Assembly (NCBI GenBank): GCA_016744855.1
Contig: JADGDO010000019.1
Span: 1-38,120 of the forward strand
Direction: 5' to 3'
Source of the DNA: Candidatus Fermentibacteraceae bacterium
GTDB lineage: Bacteria > Fermentibacterota > Fermentibacteria > Fermentibacterales > JCC-6
DNA length: 38,120 nucleotides
The notes under the pieces are model-generated. The model worked only from the letters and a program-made list of their open reading frames with translations. It ran no database searches and was not told where the DNA came from. Each line of letters opens with the position of its first letter. Position 1 is the stretch's first letter. Of this stretch, positions 24,690 through 32,014 are shown piece by piece. Both the position numbers and the translations under genes were made by a program.

Positions 24690-25990
24690 TGCAGAGACTA
24701 CTTAAGCTTGCGGTTACAGAGGGATACGAGGCTGAAGTATTTAGTCACAGAGAAAGATCGATAAGGTTGTCCAAAGTGAATGGCGTTGTCGGTAGCATCC
24801 CTGCATCTATCTATTCAGGAGTTTCGATTAGAGTTATTAAAGACGGCCGAATAGGAACAGCTTACACAATGAATCTATCTGACAGAGAAGCTTTGCTTTC
24901 AAAGGCGACACTTTCTATGAAAGCAGGTATTGAAGCAGGATTTTCGTTCCCTGAATCAGGTTTTGTCAACTTTACCGACGAGTATGACCCATTGATTGAA
25001 GAGATGAGTTTTGCGAATTTGAACAGGCAGCTCAGTGTGATGGAGAGCTATTATAAAGAAGTGGCACAGGGTTCTCTATATGTCTATGGAGGTTGTTCAA
25101 CAACTGAAATTAGAATAGTCAATACTTCAGGAGCCGATCTTCTACACAAAAATTCTGAGGTTTATGGTACTGTCTATGTTGTCAATCCATTAGCTGGATA
25201 TGCAATGAAAAACTCAGCAATTGGGGTATCGAGAGTTGAAGTATTGCCATCTGATGTGAAGCGAACTGTTGACTTATACAACAGATCCCTGTCTGAGGTG
25301 GAAATAGACAACGGAAGAATGAAAGTACTTTTCACCCCTGATTCTATGATTGCTCTTACATACAGGCTTGATGAAGCATCATCAGCTAAAGCATTCAGCC
25401 AGAAGATTTCACCTCTGTTGAATAGAGCCAATCAACTGGTAATCTCACCTCTTCTTTCTCGGGTAAACGACCCAACGGCTAATCCATCAAGAAGAAGGTT
25501 GTTCGATGATGAGGGGGTGCAGACAGAAAGAATTCCCATTTTTGAAAAGGGAGTATTTAGTAATGCATACAATGATCTTGACCTTGCTTACAAATTGAAG
25601 ACCAAACCAACAGGCACTTCTTTCAGAGAAGGTCAGATGGGAAAGAAAGTAGCTCAGAATCCATCTCCATGTCTTTCTTCTGTCAAGTTCGCAACTGGGG
25701 ATAAGTCTTTCAAGGAGATTCTTGGAATGATAGATAGAGGTGTAATTGTATCCGGTGTAGCCGGTGTCTCTTCCGGAAGCAATCTTAATGGGGATTTGTC
25801 CGTTCGGATGACAGGTTTATATGTAGAAAATGGTGAAGTTGTTGGAAAGCTTAAGAATGCAATGATTACAGGTAACATCTATGATATCTTGTCAAATGTT
25901 ATTGCTGTTGAAAACAGATCTCATTACACCAACAGTATAAGTCAGGATCCATCCATTCTCTTTGATGATGTTCAGATAGTAGCCTTTTAG
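24689..25990 (+). CDS. tldE: TldE/PmbA-type partner subunit, second (diverged) copy
   Basis: The 433-residue product is collinear with the first TldE copy (SGVSIRVIKDGRIGTAYTMN, VLFTPDSMIALTYRL, RRLFDDEGVQTERIPIFEKG, GVIVSGVAGVSSGSNLNGD, DPSILFDDVQIVAF). It lacks HExxxH, as expected for the family. The first codon overlaps the tldD2 stop by one base. Differences from copy one gather in the middle (YGTVYVVNPLAGYAMKNS) and near residue 320. It would form a second heterodimer with the adjacent TldD copy, probably with different substrate preference. Only a weak hairpin (26007-26024) follows. Confidence 0.9.
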   Translation: MQRLLKLAVTEGYEAEVFSHRERSIRLSKVNGVVGSIPASIYSGVSIRVIKDGRIGTAYTMNLSDREALLSKATLSMKAGIEAGFSFPESGFVNFTDEYDPLIEEMSFANLNRQLSVMESYYKEVAQGSLYVYGGCSTTEIRIVNTSGADLLHKNSEVYGTVYVVNPLAGYAMKNSAIGVSRVEVLPSDVKRTVDLYNRSLSEVEIDNGRMKVLFTPDSMIALTYRLDEASSAKAFSQKISPLLNRANQLVISPLLSRVNDPTANPSRRRLFDDEGVQTERIPIFEKGVFSNAYNDLDLAYKLKTKPTGTSFREGQMGKKVAQNPSPCLSSVKFATGDKSFKEILGMIDRGVIVSGVAGVSSGSNLNGDLSVRMTGLYVENGEVVGKLKNAMITGNIYDILSNVIAVENRSHYTNSISQDPSILFDDVQIVAF

Positions 25991-26127
25991 ACTGACCTTG
26001 CTGCTGAGAATGATGTGTCATTCTGGCGCTCTTGTTTTCATGCAAGTAGTTTATTCAGAGCTGTTCTTTCTTCAATTGAAATGTAAAAGCATGATATATA
26101 AGTAAATAGATTGGATTCGCTGTCTTT

Positions 26128-26143
26128 TGGCAAGCATTTTGCA
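26128..26143 (+). promoter_or_regulatory. Sigma-54 (-24/-12) promoter of hsp20
   Basis: TGGCAAGCATTTTGCA matches the RpoN consensus TGGCACG-N4-TTGCA with one mismatch and has the obligatory 10 nt between GG and GC. The predicted start is near 26154, leaving a ~42-nt leader before the hsp20 ATG. A bacterial enhancer-binding protein would be required; none is encoded in this window. Confidence 0.65.
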
Positions 26144-26146
26144 TAA

Positions 26147-26170
26147 GGGTGTAGTGTTATCAAAACACCC
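26147..26170. promoter_or_regulatory. Inverted repeat at the hsp20 transcription start
   Basis: GGGTGT (26147-26152) pairs with ACACCC (26165-26170). An alternative inner dyad is GTGTT-ATCAA-AACAC (26154-26168). It could be an operator or a 5' leader hairpin (thermosensor or stabiliser). It is not the CIRCE element. Confidence 0.4.
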
Positions 26171-26195
26171 GTAAAGGGCTTGAAAGGAGATAGAA

Positions 26196-26621
26196 ATGAT
26201 ATACAGAAAAAAGATGCTACCATACGATATGGCCAGATCAATGGGAAGATTAGTTGATGGCTTGTGGCCTGATGAGGAAGAAGAATCTAATTCTCAGTGG
26301 CTTCCTGCAGTTGATATCTGTGAAAAGGGTGACTCGATTCAGTTCAAAGTTGAGCTTCCGGGTATTCCAAGAGAAGATATTGAGATTGAGGTTTCAAATG
26401 GGGTTCTTTCCATTCGTGGAGAGAAGAAAGCTGCGGAGGAAGTAAAGGGTGAGACCTGGCACCGGAGAGAATTCCGTTACGGTTCCTTTGTTCGCAGCTT
26501 CACACTTCCGACAGAGATGAAGGCCGACGAAGCCGCAGCATCGTTTAAGGAAGGTGTTCTTTTAGTCACAATTCCAAAGGAAGAGAAGGCTCTTCACAGA
26601 AAGATTGAGATTAAAGGCTAA
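26196..26621 (+). CDS. Small heat-shock protein, Hsp20/alpha-crystallin family
   Basis: The 141-residue protein is an ATP-independent holdase chaperone that binds unfolding proteins in the cytoplasm. The alpha-crystallin domain spans about 40-130: PAVDICEKGDSIQFKVELPG, then IPREDIEIEVSNGVLSIRGE, the late RSFTLPTEMKADEAAASFKE and the conserved GVLLVTIPK. The C-terminal IEIKG stands where family members carry an I-x-I motif. The SD is AAGGAGATAGAA. It is a monocistronic unit bounded by a sigma-54 promoter and an intrinsic terminator. Confidence 0.93.
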   Translation: MIYRKKMLPYDMARSMGRLVDGLWPDEEEESNSQWLPAVDICEKGDSIQFKVELPGIPREDIEIEVSNGVLSIRGEKKAAEEVKGETWHRREFRYGSFVRSFTLPTEMKADEAAASFKEGVLLVTIPKEEKALHRKIEIKG

Positions 26622-26642
26622 ACCTCCGATATTATCGCGTAG

Positions 26643-26672
26643 AGGGGTGTGACGAAAGTCATGCCCCTTTTT
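26643..26672 (+). terminator. Intrinsic terminator after hsp20
   Basis: AGGGGTGTGAC-GAAA-GTCATGCCCCT forms an 11-bp stem (two wobble pairs) with a GNRA loop and a T5 run. Confidence 0.9.
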
Positions 26673-26738
26673 GTATATTGAGCACGTTAGGATTTCCTTT
26701 CCACCACGGTCGAATTGTTTTACTTCGAGGAGCTCTAT

Positions 26739-29417
26739 ATGAATGTGCACAAATTAGATAAATTGCTTAACCCCCGCAGGATAGCGTTAATAGGAGTTAC
26801 CATCAACCCCAACAGCGTGGGTGGTAAGGTACTTGGTAATCTTGTCGGTGGAGGTTTTAAAGGTGTTGTTTACCCCGTAAGCCCTACCGCAGAAGCACTT
26901 ATGGGTGTTCCCTGTTATCCAGATATTGCTGCTTTACCCAGAACGCCGGATCTCGCCATTATCTGCACATCTTCAGATAAGGTTCCTGATCTTGTCGAGC
27001 AGTGCGGGGCGGCTGGAATTCTCGGCGTGATAATAATGTCGGCCGGATTCAGAGAAATCGGTCCCGAAGGGATGGCCCTTGAAAAACAGATCCAGGATTC
27101 AATAAAGAAGTACGACGGAATGAGGGTGCTAGGGCCGAACTGCCTGGGTATTATTGTACCCGGCATTGGCCTTAATGCAAGTTTTGGAGAAGGCATGCCG
27201 ATTAAAGGCAAGGTAGCCTTCATCTCTCAATCCGGTGCTCTTTGCACTTCTGTGCTGGACTGGGCGCAGGAGGAAAAAATTGGCTTTTCGTACTTTGTTT
27301 CAGTCGGAAATATGCTGGACGTGGATTTTGGAGATCTCATCGATTACTTCGGAGAAGACGAACAGACTGAATCAATAATTCTATACGTGGAATCAATCTC
27401 TCATGCGAGAAGATTCATTACGGCTGCCAGGGCATTTGCCCGCACAAAACCAATACTTGTTTACAAGGCCGGAAGATTCCCCGAGTCGGCAGCAGTAGCT
27501 GCCTCTCACACGGGGGCAATGGCCTCTGAAGATTCAATATACGACGCTGTTTTCGAGCGTACGGGTGTTGCGAGAGTGCTTAACATCGGAGAAATTTTTG
27601 ACTGTGCCGAGCTCATAGGAAGAGACAGAATTCCCAGTGGACCCAGACTTGGAATTGTAACCAATGCAGGTGGACCCGGTGTAATGGCAACCGATGCTCT
27701 GATTGCTCAGGATGGAGTACTTGCTGAGCTGTCGGAAGAGTCCATGGAAAAACTGAATGTTCTGCTACCTCCCTTCTGGTCTCACGGTAATCCAGTTGAT
27801 GTTCTGGGTGATGCCAAGGCGAAGAGATTTGCAAGATCTGCCGAAATTGTAATTAAAGACCCGGGAGTAGATGCAGTTCTTGTAATTCTTACCCCTCAGG
27901 CTATGACCAAACCGGCTTCAGTTGCCAAGGCTATTGCTAAAATAGCTGCAGAGACCACTAAGCCTGTCCTCGCAGCATGGCTTGGGGGAAAGAGAGTAAG
28001 GGAAGGCGCTCAGATTCTCGTTGATTCCGGTGTCGCAACTTACAGGACGCCAGAGCAGGGTGTAGGCGCATTCATGACCCTAGTGAATTACTCGAGAAAT
28101 CTTGAGAATCTGTACGAAACACCAAGAGATATTCCTGTCGATTTTGTACTTGACCGTGAGACCATGCGGGAGAGGGTGAATACCTTTATCTCGAGTGGTG
28201 AGTCCATTCTCTCAGAGGAGAACTCTAAAGAATTGCTGGATATCTACGGAATTCCGGTTAGTAGACCTGTTCCCGCTGAAACTGCAGAGGAAGCCGTACA
28301 AAAAGCTGAAGTTATCGGTTATCCCGTTGTGTTGAAGGTATGGTCTGATGAGATCACTCACAAAACTGATGTTGGTGGAGTAAAGCTTGATCTTGAGAAT
28401 GCTGCCCAGGTAAGCGATGCTTTCAATCTCATATTGTCATCTGCTGGAGAAAAATGTCCCGGAGCAGAGATTCTGGGAGTTACAGTACAGAAAATGGTTA
28501 AAGTGAAGAATGGCCTGGAGATGATTCTGGGCGTGAAGAAAGATCCTGTTTTCGGAAGCGTAATTATGGTGGGAATGGGTGGTGTCGAGGCTGAGCTCTG
28601 GGGAGACAGCACTCTCGGATTTCCCCCACTAAATGAGCGTCTTGCAGGTAGAATGCTTGAATCACTGAAAATATGGCCATTGCTCAATGGCTACAGAGGA
28701 AGGCCTTCTGTCGATGTTGATGCTCTTATCAAAATTATCATGAGGCTCTCTTACCTTACTGCGGATAATCCGGAGATAGAGGAACTGGACATCAATCCTC
28801 TACTAGTAGGGCCCAACGAAATGACTGCTCTTGATGCGAGAGTTGTTATAAAGCCTGTTGAGAGTGATACCAAACCATACTCGCATCTTGCCATGCGCCC
28901 GTATCCCGAAGAGTATGCCGGCACCAGAAAACTGGCCGATGGTACAGAGGTTCTACTCAGGCCGATAAAGCCTGAAGATGAACCCATGTGGCTCAAGCTT
29001 CTGGGAAGTTGCTCGAAAGAGTCTATCTATAACCGTTTCCGCTTCTTTTTTAACTGGTCAACTCACGAGGTGGCAACAAGGTATTGTTATATTGATTACG
29101 ACAGAGAACTGGCAATTGTCTCCGAGGTTGTAGAGGATGGTGTTAAAAAACTCACTGGAGTTGGCAGATTAGTTGCTGACCCTGACCTAGAGACTGTTGA
29201 GTATGCTGTGCTGCTCTCTGATCCATGGCAGAACCGAGGACTTGGCGGGATGATTACCGATGTCTGCCTGGATATTGCGAGAGAGTGGGGAATGAAAAAG
29301 ATTTATGCACAAACTACAACTGATAACCCTAGAATGATTCATCTGTTTAAAAGCCGCGACTTCACGATGAGTTATCCAGCTGGCGGATCAGTTGTTGATG
29401 CGGAGAAGGAATTGTGA
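26739..29417 (+). CDS. ADP-forming acyl-CoA synthetase fused to a GNAT acetyltransferase (Pat/PatZ architecture)
   Basis: I start at ATG 26739 behind CGAGGAG, eight codons after another in-frame ATG. The 892-residue protein has a CoA-binding domain (about 5-130, PRRIALIGVTINPNSVGGKV), succinyl-CoA ligase-like domains (about 145-450; GKVAFISQSGAL), an ATP-grasp domain (about 480-700; YPVVLKVWSDEITHKTDVGG, then INPLLVGP) and a C-terminal GNAT domain (about 735-885; LLRPIKPEDEPMW and the acetyl-CoA loop QNRGLGG). His257 in ASHTGA, the phosphohistidine of active ADP-forming acetyl-CoA synthetases, is retained, whereas E. coli PatZ has lost this activity. It may make acyl-CoA plus ATP, acetylate lysines, or both. 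It is the first gene of the operon. Confidence 0.88.
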   Translation: MNVHKLDKLLNPRRIALIGVTINPNSVGGKVLGNLVGGGFKGVVYPVSPTAEALMGVPCYPDIAALPRTPDLAIICTSSDKVPDLVEQCGAAGILGVIIMSAGFREIGPEGMALEKQIQDSIKKYDGMRVLGPNCLGIIVPGIGLNASFGEGMPIKGKVAFISQSGALCTSVLDWAQEEKIGFSYFVSVGNMLDVDFGDLIDYFGEDEQTESIILYVESISHARRFITAARAFARTKPILVYKAGRFPESAAVAASHTGAMASEDSIYDAVFERTGVARVLNIGEIFDCAELIGRDRIPSGPRLGIVTNAGGPGVMATDALIAQDGVLAELSEESMEKLNVLLPPFWSHGNPVDVLGDAKAKRFARSAEIVIKDPGVDAVLVILTPQAMTKPASVAKAIAKIAAETTKPVLAAWLGGKRVREGAQILVDSGVATYRTPEQGVGAFMTLVNYSRNLENLYETPRDIPVDFVLDRETMRERVNTFISSGESILSEENSKELLDIYGIPVSRPVPAETAEEAVQKAEVIGYPVVLKVWSDEITHKTDVGGVKLDLENAAQVSDAFNLILSSAGEKCPGAEILGVTVQKMVKVKNGLEMILGVKKDPVFGSVIMVGMGGVEAELWGDSTLGFPPLNERLAGRMLESLKIWPLLNGYRGRPSVDVDALIKIIMRLSYLTADNPEIEELDINPLLVGPNEMTALDARVVIKPVESDTKPYSHLAMRPYPEEYAGTRKLADGTEVLLRPIKPEDEPMWLKLLGSCSKESIYNRFRFFFNWSTHEVATRYCYIDYDRELAIVSEVVEDGVKKLTGVGRLVADPDLETVEYAVLLSDPWQNRGLGGMITDVCLDIAREWGMKKIYAQTTTDNPRMIHLFKSRDFTMSYPAGGSVVDAEKEL

Positions 29418-29983
29418 TGAATTTATATGAACTCGCTGAGAAAACACGAAGTTACCGGATATTTCAGGAGGAGAAACAGGTAACTTCTGAACAGGTAAGA
29501 GAAATGATAGCCGTAGCCGGTATGGCACCGTGTGCATCAAATCTGCAAAGACTCAGGTTCAGCATAGTTACAGACGAAAAAGAGAGGAATCTTCTTTTTC
29601 CGGGAATTGGATGGGCAGGTTACATTACCGAGTGGGAAGGTCCGGCCCCCGGCCAGAGACCTTCTGCCTATATTGTGATACACGCACCCTGTGAAGAAAA
29701 GTATTTTACCGGAATAGATGTGGGTATTGTTGCCTCCTATATAGTTCTGTCGGCATCAACCGCAGGCGTTGGCAGCTGTATGCTTCTTAATTTTACTCCC
29801 GAAACGGTGAATGCCGTTGCCCCTGCAGTGGGTTATCGCCCTCAACTGCTTATCGCGCTGGGTTATCCGGGAGAAACTGTTCTGCTGGAAAAAAACAATG
29901 ATAAGATTAGATACTGGCGAGATGGCAATGGAGTTCATCACGTCCCCAAGCTTTCACTGGAAACAATTATTCTGAAAGGATAG
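29417..29983 (+). CDS. Nitroreductase-family flavoprotein
   Basis: The ATG at 29417 overlaps the previous stop (TGATG); a GTG one codon earlier is less likely. The 188-residue protein has the nitroreductase fold: TRSYRIFQEEKQVTSEQVRE at the start (FMN-binding Arg of the R-S-x-R motif), MIAVAGMAPCASNLQRLRF (the A-P-S-x-x-N-x-Q equivalent), DVGIVASYIVLSASTAGVG and a final LIALGYPGE. Such enzymes reduce nitro compounds, quinones or flavins with NAD(P)H. The substrate cannot be deduced. It is the second gene of the overlapping operon. Confidence 0.8.
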   Translation: MNLYELAEKTRSYRIFQEEKQVTSEQVREMIAVAGMAPCASNLQRLRFSIVTDEKERNLLFPGIGWAGYITEWEGPAPGQRPSAYIVIHAPCEEKYFTGIDVGIVASYIVLSASTAGVGSCMLLNFTPETVNAVAPAVGYRPQLLIALGYPGETVLLEKNNDKIRYWRDGNGVHHVPKLSLETIILKG

Positions 29984-29985
29984 AG

Positions 29986-31236
29986 ATGATTTCATCGGTA
30001 GCATTTGCAGAGAGACGTTCGGCATTAGTTGAATTGATGGAAGGCGACTACTGTATCGTTGTAAACGCTTCATCATCCAAACCAACAAGCGCTGATGGTA
30101 TGTACCCCTACACCCCTTCTCGTAACCTCTATTACCTGACTGGAATTGATCAGGAGAACTCAGTTCTGGTAATGTGGAGACTTAAGGGCAGAGAAGCAAA
30201 AGAGTGTCTTTACATTTCACCCTATGATGAAGCTTATGCAAAGTGGTACGGAACAGTTCTTACAAAAGAGCAGGCTACAGAAAACAGCGGTATCAGCGAC
30301 ATCCGATTTGTTGGTGGCGAGGATAAGTTCTTTGATAAGCTGGTTTCCAGAGAAAGATTGAATAAGTTCTATTTTGACTGGCATAACTGCGGGCTTCGCG
30401 GATCGCCCGGTAAGAGACTTTCCTATGTAAACACGTTTAAAACAGCATATCCTGGTATTCAGGCTGAAAGCATTTCTGACAAAATATTTAGCCTCCGAAT
30501 GATAAAAGATGTTCATGAAATTGAGAAAATCAAAGAAGCTGTAGAGCTTACCAGAAAGGGCTTTGAAGCCGCTGCAAAGAAGTTAGAACCGGGTATGAAT
30601 GAGAGAGAGTTTGAGGCAGAACTGATTTATGAGTGGGCTAAAGAGGGAGAAAAAACTCCGGCATTCCCAGCAATAGTCGCCGGAGGCAGTAGGGCCACAT
30701 GTCTCCATTACGTGAGCAATGACACCGATCTTTCAGATGGTGAACTGCTTCTTGTGGATCATGGAGCTATGAAGAATCTTTACTGCTCAGACATAACAAG
30801 AACAATACCGGTTAGTGGAAAGTACACAGCCCGTCAGAGAGAATTGATGGAGATGGTACTGGAGATTCAGGCAAAAGCAAATGAGCTTCTTCGGCCCGGA
30901 AAACTTCACAGAGAATGGAATGATGAAGTTCTTGAGGCGTATAAAGAAATAATGATTCGCCGGGGTGAAATCAAAGAACCCGAGGAAATCAGTAACTTCT
31001 ACTATCATGGTATTGGTCACCATCTCGGTCTTGATACTCATGATGAAAATGTTGCCGATATCCCTATCGCACCGGGAATGGTTTTTACCATAGAGCCGGG
31101 CTTTTACAGTGCTGAAGAAGGTATAGGTATAAGAATAGAGGATGATATTCTTGTGGGAGAAACAGAAAACACCAATCTCTCTGCCAACTTCCCGAGAACA
31201 CCGGATGAAATTGAAGCAATGATGGCGAGCAAGTGA
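29986..31236 (+). CDS. pepP: Xaa-Pro aminopeptidase (M24B, aminopeptidase P)
   Basis: The 416-residue product removes an N-terminal residue preceding proline. The creatinase-type N-domain (about 1-160; YPYTPSRNLYYLTGIDQENS) precedes the pita-bread catalytic domain. Metal ligands are Asp258 (LLVDHGA), Asp269 (CSDITRT), His345 (HGIGHHLGLDTHD), Glu370 (TIEPGFY) and Glu385 (IRIEDD), all present. There is no signal peptide, so it is cytoplasmic. SD AAGGATAGAG; the gene begins 2 bp after the nitroreductase stop. With the M3 and TldDE peptidases nearby, the region is rich in peptide catabolism. Confidence 0.93.
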   Translation: MISSVAFAERRSALVELMEGDYCIVVNASSSKPTSADGMYPYTPSRNLYYLTGIDQENSVLVMWRLKGREAKECLYISPYDEAYAKWYGTVLTKEQATENSGISDIRFVGGEDKFFDKLVSRERLNKFYFDWHNCGLRGSPGKRLSYVNTFKTAYPGIQAESISDKIFSLRMIKDVHEIEKIKEAVELTRKGFEAAAKKLEPGMNEREFEAELIYEWAKEGEKTPAFPAIVAGGSRATCLHYVSNDTDLSDGELLLVDHGAMKNLYCSDITRTIPVSGKYTARQRELMEMVLEIQAKANELLRPGKLHREWNDEVLEAYKEIMIRRGEIKEPEEISNFYYHGIGHHLGLDTHDENVADIPIAPGMVFTIEPGFYSAEEGIGIRIEDDILVGETENTNLSANFPRTPDEIEAMMASK

Positions 31237-31697
31237 ATCTGAACGAAAAATACATGAGAATGGCCCTGGAGGAGGCTGGAAATGCCCTCTCCAGGGGAGA
31301 AGTACCTGTCGGTGCTATTCTGGTAACAGGAGACGGCAAGGTTTTCAAAGACTCTAATAGAACTGCTGAGCTGCATCTGCCACAATCGCATGCAGAGTGT
31401 CTTGTAATTAATGCAGCATGCAGAGAGAGAGGCGATTGGAGACTGGAAGACTGTACTTTGTATGCCACTCTTGAACCCTGTGTAATGTGTGCAGGATTGA
31501 TTCTTGTATCGCGAGTACCCAGGGTGGTTTACGGAGCATGGGACAAGAGGTTCGGTGCATTCGGCTCTGTGACAAATCTGCTTGAAATGCGCCACCTGAA
31601 CCACTATCCTGCTGTGCAGGGAGGAGTTCTTGCAGATGAATCGGCTTTGATGCTGAAGCAATTTTTCAGGAACCGGCGAAGGAAGGCAGATAAATGA
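31233..31697 (+). CDS. tadA: tRNA adenosine(34) deaminase
   Basis: TadA converts A34 to inosine in the anticodon of tRNA-Arg(ACG). The 154-residue protein carries the zinc deaminase motif HAE (53-55) and PCVMC (82-86), with EVPVGAILV at 23-31. The start is a GTG at 31233 overlapping the pepP stop (GTGA); the ATG at 31254 would shorten the N-terminus below the usual length. The C-terminus is basic (FFRNRRRKADK), as expected for tRNA binding. It overlaps the next gene by 4 bp. Confidence 0.95.
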   Translation: MNLNEKYMRMALEEAGNALSRGEVPVGAILVTGDGKVFKDSNRTAELHLPQSHAECLVINAACRERGDWRLEDCTLYATLEPCVMCAGLILVSRVPRVVYGAWDKRFGAFGSVTNLLEMRHLNHYPAVQGGVLADESALMLKQFFRNRRRKADK

Positions 31698-32014
31698 AAT
31701 TCAACACCCTGTATGTGTCGAAGTGGACCGACGGAGACTTTACTGATGTCCGTGTGATAAAAACGATGTCCTATTCTCTCCATTCTATGGTTGCCGGGGA
31801 TTCCTGCGACAGAATTGCCGAGATTGGAAAGTACTGCAGAGCAAACAATATTCATTCTGTAGTGCTGTGCCCCGGATTCACCCATCAGATGGTTGCAGAT
31901 GTCGCAAAGGAAGTCGGGGCGGAAATCTCAGTTGCCGCTTCACGAGCAGATGGACCGGGCTCTTTGGCTTCAGCAGTGGTTAGAAACAAAGTAAAAAAGG
32001 AGTTAAAGCAATGA
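31694..32014 (+). CDS. Small conserved-looking protein of unknown function
   Basis: This 106-residue protein is coupled to tadA upstream and to the GH85 gene downstream by ATGA overlaps on both sides, which supports its being a real gene. Visible pattern: a central segment DRIAEIGKYCRANNIHSVVL, then CPGFTHQMVADVAKEVGAEI and SVAASRADGPGS. The middle has a beta-alpha-beta look, with CPGF where small DUF6506-type proteins have CGGFG, but the resemblance is weak. There is no signal peptide and no catalytic motif that I recognise. Confidence 0.7.
   Translation: MKFNTLYVSKWTDGDFTDVRVIKTMSYSLHSMVAGDSCDRIAEIGKYCRANNIHSVVLCPGFTHQMVADVAKEVGAEISVAASRADGPGSLASAVVRNKVKKELKQ

Noticed and set aside
26147-26170. 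CIRCE/HrcA element before hsp20
   Set aside because: The repeat sequence does not match TTAGCACTC-N9-GAGTGCTAA.
31104-31661. Minus-strand open frame opposite pepP and tadA
   Set aside because: Both sense genes carry full catalytic motifs; the antisense translation has none.
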